Source: an uncultured Eubacteriales bacterium (lineage in GTDB: Bacteria; Bacillota; Clostridia; Oscillospirales; CAG-272). Taken from it: a DNA stretch of 20,717 nt. How positions within the stretch are numbered: the first letter of the stretch is position 1; the number at the start of each line of letters is the position of its first letter. The notes under the pieces were generated by a model, which was not told the DNA's origin, searched no databases, and saw only the letters and a program-made list of their open reading frames with translations. The stretch lies in contig CAKSVM010000054.1 of NCBI GenBank assembly GCA_934503195.1, positions 1-20,717 of the forward strand, in the 5' to 3' direction. Made by a program: the position numbers and the translations under genes. Below, in pieces: positions 14,641 to 20,717 of this stretch.

Positions 14641-14649
14641 TGGTATAAT
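14641..14649 (+). promoter_or_regulatory. Extended -10 promoter of the asnB-ligase-racemase-murE operon
   Basis: TATAAT (14644-14649) is preceded by TGTGG (TRTGN type). The -35 at 17 bases is only TTTATT, so the extended -10 probably carries the promoter. It is 44 bases upstream of the asnB ATG and is the only promoter I see for the four-gene unit. Confidence 0.75.
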
Positions 14650-14693
14650 ATACTGATTGATGCTACCCTTTTTATTTCACAGGAGAAAGCACT

Positions 14694-16544
14694 ATGTGTG
14701 GATTTGTCGGCTTCACGGGATTTCTTGAGAAGCGTAAGGATATACTTAACAGAATGATGGATCGCGTTGTCCATCGCGGCCCCGACTCGGCCGGTGAATT
14801 TTTCGGCGACGACGTATCGCTCGGATTCCGCCGCCTTTCGATAATCGACCTTGGCGGCGGCTCTCAGCCGCAGTACAACGAGGACGGGAGCGTCGTCATC
14901 GTCTACAACGGCGAGACTTACAACTTTGAGTCGCTCAGAGCCGAGCTTGAGGCGGCCGGTCATATTTTCACGAACCGCTCGGACACGCAGGTTCTCGTCC
15001 ACGGCTATGAGGAGTGGGGAGAGGAGCTGGCATCGCATCTGCGCGGAATGTTCGCGTTCGTGATCTACGACTCGAAAAAAGGCCGGATTTACGGCGCGCG
15101 CGATTATTTCGGCATAAAGCCCTTCAATTATTACAGAACCTCCGACGGGAATTACCTCTTCGCGTCCGAGATAAAGGCCTTCCTTGAACATCCGGGATTT
15201 GTCAAAAAGGTCAACAAAAAAGCTCTCAGACCCTATCTGACCTTCCAGTACTCGACCGGAGACTCGACCTTCTTCGAGGGCGTTTACAAGGTTCCCCCGG
15301 CGCATTATTTCACGATCGACAGAACCGGAAACGGCTGGGGCGAGATGAGGCTCACCGAATACTGGGACGCCGATTTCACCGAGAAGCCGGGCGATTTTGA
15401 CGCGCTTGTCGACGAGATCGACCAGACGGTCAACGAGTCGGTCGCGGCGCATAAGATCAGCGACGTCAAGGTCGGCGCGTTCCTCTCGGGCGGAGTCGAT
15501 TCCTCCTACATCACGGCCTGCCTGATGCCCGACAAGACCTTCTCGGTCGGATTCGACTACAACAAGTTCAACGAGACCGATTACGCCAAGGAGCTTTCGG
15601 ATTATCTCGGAATCGAGAATTACAAGAAGCTGATCACGGCCGACGAGTGCTTTGACGCCTTTTCGGACATTCAGTATCACATGGACGAGCCGCAGTCGAA
15701 TCCTTCGAGCGTTCCGCTCTGGTTTCTGGCGAAGCTGGCGCGCGAGGAGGTCACGGTCGTTCTCTCGGGAGAGGGCGCGGACGAGATCTACGCCGGGTAC
15801 GAGTGGTACGACGAGACCCCGATGATGAAAAAGTACAAGAAGATCCCGAAGCCTCTGAGAGTCGCCGCTGCCGCCGTCGCGAAAAAGCTTCCGTATTTCA
15901 AAGGACACGATTTCATCATCAAATCGAGCGGAAATCCCGAGGACTACTTCATCGGTCAGGCTCTTGTCTGGGACGAGAAGAGCGCGTATAAGGTTCTGAA
16001 GCCCGAATACCGCGTCGGTCCGACAACGAAGGAGGTCACCGCGCCGATCTACGCCCGCGTCAGGGGAAAATCCGAGCTTGACAAGAAGCAGTATCTCGAT
16101 CTGCACCTCTGGCTCCCCGGCGACATTCTCTTAAAGGCCGACCGGATGAGCATGGCGGCGTCGCTTGAGCTGCGCGTGCCCTACCTCGACCGCGTCGTCA
16201 TGGAAGAGGCGCAGTCGCTCCCGCACGAGTACAAGATCAACGGCGAGAACACGAAATACATCTTCCGCAAGGCGGCGAACAAGACTCTCCCCGACGAATG
16301 GGCCGAGCGGAAGAAGGTCGGATTCCCGGTTCCGATAAAGTTCTGGCTGCGCGAGGTAAAGTACCGCGATATCGTCAAAGGTTACTTTGAGGCCGACTTC
16401 GCGAAGGAGTTCTTCGACACCGATTCGCTTCTCGCGCTCCTTGACGACCATTTCACCGGAAAAGCCGATAATCAGCGGAAGATCTGGACGGTCTTCACCT
16501 TCCTTGTCTGGTACAAGAGATTCTTCATCGACGAAAAAAACTAA
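14694..16544 (+). CDS. asnB: Glutamine-hydrolysing asparagine synthase-type amidotransferase (AsnB/AsnH-like)
   Basis: The 616-residue protein is full length. Cys2, exposed by removal of Met1, is the class II glutaminase nucleophile (MCGFVGF), with HRGPDS, RRLSIIDL, YNGETYN and SDTQV completing that domain (to about 200). The synthetase half has the ATP pyrophosphatase loop SGGVDSS (265-271), SGEGADEIYAGY and ADRMSMAASLELRVPYLD. It transfers ammonia from glutamine to an adenylated carboxylate. By family this could be free aspartate, but as the first gene of an operon with a D-aspartate-ligase-like enzyme, an aspartate-type racemase and murE, it may instead amidate D-Asp of the peptidoglycan cross-bridge, as proposed for lactococcal AsnH. 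AGGAG lies eight bases before the ATG. Substrate choice cannot be settled from sequence. Confidence 0.93.
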   Translation: MCGFVGFTGFLEKRKDILNRMMDRVVHRGPDSAGEFFGDDVSLGFRRLSIIDLGGGSQPQYNEDGSVVIVYNGETYNFESLRAELEAAGHIFTNRSDTQVLVHGYEEWGEELASHLRGMFAFVIYDSKKGRIYGARDYFGIKPFNYYRTSDGNYLFASEIKAFLEHPGFVKKVNKKALRPYLTFQYSTGDSTFFEGVYKVPPAHYFTIDRTGNGWGEMRLTEYWDADFTEKPGDFDALVDEIDQTVNESVAAHKISDVKVGAFLSGGVDSSYITACLMPDKTFSVGFDYNKFNETDYAKELSDYLGIENYKKLITADECFDAFSDIQYHMDEPQSNPSSVPLWFLAKLAREEVTVVLSGEGADEIYAGYEWYDETPMMKKYKKIPKPLRVAAAAVAKKLPYFKGHDFIIKSSGNPEDYFIGQALVWDEKSAYKVLKPEYRVGPTTKEVTAPIYARVRGKSELDKKQYLDLHLWLPGDILLKADRMSMAASLELRVPYLDRVVMEEAQSLPHEYKINGENTKYIFRKAANKTLPDEWAERKKVGFPVPIKFWLREVKYRDIVKGYFEADFAKEFFDTDSLLALLDDHFTGKADNQRKIWTVFTFLVWYKRFFIDEKN

Positions 16545-16563
16545 GGAAAAGAAAGATAGATAA

Positions 16564-17799
16564 ATGGAAAAGCTTAATATAATTCCCGTACTCATCGGCG
16601 CGGATCTCAACTGCTACAACGTCGCGCGCGCGTTTCATGAGGAGTACGGCGTGAAGTCCTACGCGTTCGGACGCTACGCGATCGGCGCGTCGAATTACAC
16701 GCGGATAATAAAGTTCACGATCGTCGAGCATATCGACGATCCCGAGGTCATGGTGAGGACCCTGACCGATTTCGCGAACGCCCATGAGGGCGCGACGCTG
16801 ATCGCTTTCGGCTGCACCGACGATTACGCCTCGATGCTCATCCACTACGGCGACCGGCTTCGCCCGAAATATATCGTCCCCTACATCGGCCCCGCGCTTT
16901 TCGAGAGGCTCGCCTACAAGGCGTCGTTCTACGAGGACTGCGACCGCCACGGGATACTCTATCCGAAGACGAAGGTCATCACGCCCGACAGCGATTTCGA
17001 GAATATCCTCACCGAGGAAAATCTCGGATTTTCCTACCCAATAATCATAAAACCGTCGGCCAGCGCGGTATACTGGAGATATCCATTTGACGGGATGAAG
17101 AAGGTCTACACGGCGGCGTCGGCGGGCGAGGCTGAGATAATCATCCGCCGGATCTACGGCTCGGGCTATCCCGAGAAGATAATTCTTCAGGACATGATTC
17201 CGGGCGACGACTCGAAGATGCGCGTCCTGACGGCCTATTCGGATCACGAGGGAAAGGTGCGGATGATGTGCCTCGGCCACGTCCTGCTTGAGGAGCACAC
17301 GCCGAAGGGACTCGGCAACCACTGCGCGATAATCACCGAGGAAAACCGTCCGCTCATGGAGCGGTTCAAGGCCTATCTTGAGGAGACGGGGTTTGTCGGC
17401 TACTCGAATTTCGACATCAAATACGACGAGCGCGACGGAACCTTCCGCGCGTTTGAGATAAATCTGCGGCTCGGAAGATCAAACTACTACGTCACGTCGG
17501 CCGGATGCAATATCGCGAGATATATCGTTGAGGAATATGTTCTCGGAAAGAAGGCTGAGGGGACTTATTTCTGCGACCGCGAGATTTTCTGGCACAGCGT
17601 TCCGAAGGGCGTCGTCTATTCCTACTGCCGCGACCCGAAGCTCGTCGCGAGGGCAAAGACTCTGACAAAGGCCGGGGAGGCTCATCCGTCGCTCTGGTAC
17701 TCGCCCGATGTCTGCATGAACCCGAAGAGATTCTTCTATCTTATCATGCACGGAAAGAATCACTACGGAAAGTTCAAGAAATACTATGGAAAAGTCTAA
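16564..17799 (+). CDS. ATP-grasp ligase, D-aspartate ligase (Aslfm/AslA)-like
   Basis: The 411-residue protein has the ATP-grasp order: an N-terminal domain (IPVLIGADLNCYNVARAF), a lysine-bearing strand (IIIKPSASA, about 160-168), ILQDMIPGDDSKMRVL (about 207-222), MMCLGHVLLEE (about 234-243) and the metal-binding end GYSNFDIKYD and FEINLRLGRSN (about 297-307). The PGDDSKMRVL, CLGH and FEINLRxGRS stretches closely resemble D-aspartate ligase of Enterococcus faecium as I remember it. That enzyme joins the beta-carboxyl of D-Asp to the side-chain amine of L-Lys in UDP-MurNAc-pentapeptide. The neighbouring racemase and AsnB-like enzyme support this role. The 3' end overlaps the racemase start by 14 bases, implying translational coupling. 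It should be cytoplasmic. Confidence 0.82.
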   Translation: MEKLNIIPVLIGADLNCYNVARAFHEEYGVKSYAFGRYAIGASNYTRIIKFTIVEHIDDPEVMVRTLTDFANAHEGATLIAFGCTDDYASMLIHYGDRLRPKYIVPYIGPALFERLAYKASFYEDCDRHGILYPKTKVITPDSDFENILTEENLGFSYPIIIKPSASAVYWRYPFDGMKKVYTAASAGEAEIIIRRIYGSGYPEKIILQDMIPGDDSKMRVLTAYSDHEGKVRMMCLGHVLLEEHTPKGLGNHCAIITEENRPLMERFKAYLEETGFVGYSNFDIKYDERDGTFRAFEINLRLGRSNYYVTSAGCNIARYIVEEYVLGKKAEGTYFCDREIFWHSVPKGVVYSYCRDPKLVARAKTLTKAGEAHPSLWYSPDVCMNPKRFFYLIMHGKNHYGKFKKYYGKV

Positions 17800-18493
17800 G
17801 CTTCTCGGCGTCCTCGGCGGACTCGGGCCGATGGCGACGGTATATTTCTATGAGCTCCTGACCTCGCTGACCGACGCGAAATCGGATCAGGAGCATATCG
17901 ACATGGTCATCTCGAGCCGCGCCACGACTCCAGACCGGACGGCGTATATCCTCGGGAAGTCCGATGTCAACCCTATCGGCGCGATGATCGGGGACGCGAA
18001 AAAGCTCGTCGCGTTCGGAGCCGACATAATCGCGATCCCCTGCAACACGGCGCATTATTTCTATGATCAGCTCGCCGCGGCGGTTAACGTGCCGATCCTC
18101 AACATCGTCGAGGAGTCGGTCGCCTGCCTGAAGGCCGGCGGAATCTCGAAATTCGGCCTCCTCGCGACCGACGGTACGGTCATCTCGAAGACCTACCAGA
18201 AATACTGCGAGGCGCACGACATTACCTGCGTCGTTCCCGACGCGCCGCATCAGGCGCGGGTCATGGAGATAATCTATGACCAGATAAAGATGGGGAAAAA
18301 GGTCAACATGGAGAGCTTTTACGAGATTTCACACTATATGCGTTCTCTCGGCTGCGAGCGGCTGATTCTCGGCTGTACCGAGCTTTCGCTGATAAAACGC
18401 GACGAAAAGCTCGGCGATTTCTACACCGACTCGCTCGAATGCCTCGCCCTCGCGACAATCCGCGCCTGCGGAAAACCGACAATAACTCGCTAA
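17786..18493 (+). CDS. Aspartate/glutamate racemase family protein, aspartate racemase type
   Basis: The 235-residue protein begins LLGVLGGLGPMAT, typical of the family, and has both catalytic cysteines: Cys86 in IPCNTAHYFYDQL and Cys197 in LILGCTELSL. These act as paired acid and base in cofactor-independent racemisation. The context PCNTAHYFY and GCTELSL favours aspartate racemase over glutamate racemase (MurI), whose motifs usually read ACNTA and GCTHYP. It should convert L-Asp to D-Asp for the upstream ligase; the product is inferred from context. The ATG lies inside the 3' end of the ligase gene in another frame, so the two are probably translated together. MurE follows 11 bases after the stop codon. 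Active-site spacing and length are normal. Confidence 0.88.
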   Translation: MEKSKLLGVLGGLGPMATVYFYELLTSLTDAKSDQEHIDMVISSRATTPDRTAYILGKSDVNPIGAMIGDAKKLVAFGADIIAIPCNTAHYFYDQLAAAVNVPILNIVEESVACLKAGGISKFGLLATDGTVISKTYQKYCEAHDITCVVPDAPHQARVMEIIYDQIKMGKKVNMESFYEISHYMRSLGCERLILGCTELSLIKRDEKLGDFYTDSLECLALATIRACGKPTITR

Positions 18494-18504
18494 GGATGGA
18501 TAAT

Positions 18505-20004
18505 ATGCTGCTTTCTGATATTCTCGCGGATATCGAATACGAATCCACGTCCGACGTTTCGGGCGTTGAGATTTCGGATATAATCTATGATTCCAGAAAG
18601 GCCGCGCCGGGGAAGATCTTCGTCTGCCTCATCGGTGCGGTTTCGGACGGACACTCATACGCCGGGGGAGCCTATTCAAACGGCTGCCGGGCGTTTCTTG
18701 TACAGAGAAAGCTCGATCTGCCGTCCGACGCGATTCAGGTGATCGTGAGCGACACGCGCGCCGCGCTCGCGCTCGCCTCGGCGGCTTTTTTCGGCTATCC
18801 GGCGCGCTCGCTCCTGATAATCGGCGTCACCGGAACCAAGGGAAAGACGACGGTCACGGCGATGACGGCCGCGCTCCTTAACGCCGGAGGAATCAACACC
18901 GCGACGATCGGAACGACCGGAATCGTGATAAACGGCGTCAGAACGCCGACCGTCAACACGACGCCCGAGAGCTATGAGCTTCACAGGGCCTTCCGGAAGA
19001 TGGTTGAGTCGGGCGTCTCCTGCGTGGTCATGGAGGTTTCGAGTCAGGCGGTGTATATGCGCAGAATCGTCGGAATCCACTTCCACATCGGCGTGTTCAC
19101 GAATCTCTCGCCCGATCACATCGGCGGCGTCGAGCATCCGACCTTCGAGCATTACATGGCCTGCAAGGCCGAGCTTTTCCGCCAGTGCAGATACGGGATT
19201 TTCAACGCCGACGATCCGCATTACACCGATATGGTCAAGACCTCGCGGTCGATAAACTCGACCTTCGGCATGGACGGCCAGCGCGACGTCTCGGCGCGCG
19301 ACATAAAGCCGTGGAGAGCCGGAAATCTGCTCGGAGTCCGCTTCATCTGCAAGACGATCGCGGGCGAGCACGAGTATTCACTGCGTATGCCGGGCGAGTT
19401 CAACGTCTACAACGCGCTCGCGGCGATCGCGGTCGCCGGGCGGATGAAGATAAATCCCGAGGTCATCGGCCCTGCGCTGGCGAAGGCGACGGTGAAGGGA
19501 AGATTTGAGATCGTCGAGGGGCCGAAGGGCGCGCTTGACGACGTGGTCTGCATCATCGACTACGCGCACAACGCGGTCTCGATGCGCGCCGCGCTTGAGA
19601 CCATACGGAAATACAAGCCGAAGCGGCTTGTCGTGCTTTTCGGCTCGGTCGGCGGACGGACGCAGCTCAGACGCGGCGAGCTCGGCGAGGTCGCGGCAAA
19701 TTTCGCCGACTTTGTGATAATCACGAGCGACAACCCGAATTTCGAGCCGCCGGAGGATATAATCCGCGACATTGAAAAGAGCGTCGCGGCGACCTCCTGT
19801 CCGTATGTCGCCTTTGTCGACCGCCGCGAGGCCGTCGAATACGCGATCGAACACGCGCTTCCGGGTGACTGCATACTCTTCGCCGGAAAGGGACACGAGA
19901 CCTATCAGCTGATTGAGGGCGAATACCGCCACTACGACGATCACGAGGAGATCATGGCCGCGCTCGAACGGAATCTCGCCCGCCGCGCGCTGGCGAACGG
20001 ATGA
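18505..20004 (+). CDS. murE: MurE-type UDP-MurNAc-L-Ala-D-Glu diamino acid ligase
   Basis: I start at ATG 18505 (499 residues), eight bases after AAGGA; ATG 18496 overlaps that ribosome site, and the longer frame from 18439 reads into the racemase gene. The Mur ligase parts are in order: N-terminal UDP-binding domain (DSRKAAPGKIFVCL), P-loop GVTGTKGKTT (107-116), NTTPES (151-156), EVSSQA, a probable carbamylated Lys221 (ACKAELFR), DYAHN (352-356) and GKGHETYQ. It adds the third residue of the peptidoglycan stem using ATP. The specificity motif reads DNPN (409-412) instead of the DNPR of meso-diaminopimelate enzymes, suggesting L-Lys or a similar amine without the second carboxylate. That fits the D-aspartate ligase upstream. 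It might be a second murE or a paralogue; the rest of the genome is not visible. Confidence 0.87.
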   Translation: MLLSDILADIEYESTSDVSGVEISDIIYDSRKAAPGKIFVCLIGAVSDGHSYAGGAYSNGCRAFLVQRKLDLPSDAIQVIVSDTRAALALASAAFFGYPARSLLIIGVTGTKGKTTVTAMTAALLNAGGINTATIGTTGIVINGVRTPTVNTTPESYELHRAFRKMVESGVSCVVMEVSSQAVYMRRIVGIHFHIGVFTNLSPDHIGGVEHPTFEHYMACKAELFRQCRYGIFNADDPHYTDMVKTSRSINSTFGMDGQRDVSARDIKPWRAGNLLGVRFICKTIAGEHEYSLRMPGEFNVYNALAAIAVAGRMKINPEVIGPALAKATVKGRFEIVEGPKGALDDVVCIIDYAHNAVSMRAALETIRKYKPKRLVVLFGSVGGRTQLRRGELGEVAANFADFVIITSDNPNFEPPEDIIRDIEKSVAATSCPYVAFVDRREAVEYAIEHALPGDCILFAGKGHETYQLIEGEYRHYDDHEEIMAALERNLARRALANG

Positions 20005-20049
20005 GGTCTGACTCTTCGCTGACCGACACCGAAAAAGGAGGAAACCACG

Positions 20050-20717
20050 ATGAAACGACGCGTAAGATTCCTTTCCCTGCTTCTCGCCGCGGGAATTCTT
20101 GTCTCCTGCTCGGGCGGGAATCCTTCCGAAACCACTCCCGAGGTCACGACCGAGGCGTATGACGGGCGGACATACACGCACGAGGAACGCCTTGAACTCA
20201 TCGACGACGCGGTGCTGAAGCTTCCGTCGTCCTTCTACGATCCCGACGCGCGGGCGAGATATTTCGAGTGCCTTCAGGTGATAAACGAGGAATATCTGAA
20301 TCCGGGCGTCGTTCCCGACCGCGCGTTCTGGGATTTTGAGCAGGCGAAGGCCGCGCTCACTTACTCTTACCGGAGCGATTATCCGGTCATCGCGCTTAAG
20401 ATTCCCGAGGGACTCGGAAAGAACTACGACTCGGGATATCTCACCGCGATTTCGTCCGACGGCGTGATTGAGTCGGAGATCACGGTCAAGGTACGCGGAA
20501 ACTCGACCGCCTCGGCCGAGAAGAAGCCGTATAATGTCAAATTCCCGTCGAAAACCTCGCTTTTCGGCATGGAAGAGGGCAAGAAGTGGTGTCTTATCGC
20601 GAATATGTTCGACAAGACGCTTATCCGGAACAAGCTCGCGCTCGACTTCGCGTCGAAGCTGCGGCTTGACTATGTCTCGCAGTCGACCTTCTGCGAGGTC
20701 TGGGTCAACGGAAAATT
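20050..20717 (+). CDS. CotH-kinase-family lipoprotein, N-terminal part
   Basis: The frame opens at ATG 20050 behind AGGAGG and is cut by the window edge after 222 codons. It has a lipoprotein signal (AAGILVSC, Cys20), a short Glu/Thr linker (about 23-38), a helical segment, and then ITVKVRGNSTASAEKKPYNV, LFGMEEGKKWCLIANMFDKT and IRNKLALDFA. These match the start of the CotH domain, in which spore-coat protein kinases phosphorylate other proteins and many secreted relatives have unknown targets. The ATP-binding and catalytic Asp residues would lie beyond the edge, so activity cannot be judged. It begins 45 bases after murE with no visible terminator or promoter between, so it may be the last gene of that operon. 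A lipid-anchored surface location is inferred. Confidence 0.75.
   Translation, partial: MKRRVRFLSLLLAAGILVSCSGGNPSETTPEVTTEAYDGRTYTHEERLELIDDAVLKLPSSFYDPDARARYFECLQVINEEYLNPGVVPDRAFWDFEQAKAALTYSYRSDYPVIALKIPEGLGKNYDSGYLTAISSDGVIESEITVKVRGNSTASAEKKPYNVKFPSKTSLFGMEEGKKWCLIANMFDKTLIRNKLALDFASKLRLDYVSQSTFCEVWVNGK

Noticed and set aside
14622..16106. 494-codon open frame antisense to asnB
   Set aside because: It is a frame shadow of strongly biased codon use. Its Arg/Asp/Val-rich, low-hydrophobic-pattern product resembles no family, and the sense strand has a full asparagine synthase.

Overview
The window most likely comes from a moderately GC-rich, spore-forming, Gram-positive (monoderm) member of the Clostridia, probably an Oscillospiraceae-like or related anaerobe. 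The evidence is three S-layer homology domains on a secreted protein, a GerA-family spore germination protein, a CwlD-like amidase, several lipoproteins with Ser/Thr/Glu-rich linkers, purine-rich Shine-Dalgarno sites and sigma-A promoters with a TRTGN extended -10. No rRNA, tRNA, CRISPR array, transposase or phage gene is visible. No gene-free stretch exceeds 300 bases; the longest, 6115-6397, holds an unusual array of inverted repeats.

Layout. 1-2706: the 3' part of a probable clan GH-D-like glycosidase, then an orphan solute-binding lipoprotein and its terminator. 2725-5025 (minus): a surface protein with GLUG-like, InlB-like and SLH modules. 5069-6114 (plus): a cysteine-bearing Rrf2 regulator and an HD-domain hydrolase. 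6115-6310: five dyads of the form CAAC-N4-GTTG between convergent genes. 6320-7699 (minus): an iron-type alcohol dehydrogenase with a consensus promoter and a possible Rex site. 7770-8323 (plus): a VanZ-like membrane protein. 8316-8710 (minus): a small unknown protein. 8756-9979 (plus): a DUF3048/YerB-like lipoprotein. 10032-12083 (minus): a CwlD-like amidase followed by a GerA/SpoVAF-like protein with a strong hairpin over its ribosome site. 12183-12932 (plus): a TtcA-family PP-loop protein. 12982-14609 (plus): a second solute-binding lipoprotein, interrupted by an in-frame TAA just after its signal peptide.

14641-20004 (plus) is the most coherent functional unit: an asparagine-synthase-type amidotransferase, an ATP-grasp ligase resembling enterococcal D-aspartate ligase, an aspartate-type racemase and MurE. 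Together they read as a peptidoglycan operon: the racemase makes D-Asp, the ligase adds it to the side-chain amine of the stem diamino acid, the AsnB/AsnH-like enzyme amidates it, and MurE (DNPN rather than DNPR) supplies what is probably an L-Lys-type stem. A CotH-like lipoprotein follows and runs off the window.

The observations most worth following are the helically phased dyad array at 6115-6304, the D-Asp/D-Asn cross-bridge operon with its own murE, the interrupted lipoprotein gene and the hairpin over the GerA-family start. All family calls come from reading motifs; no database search was possible.
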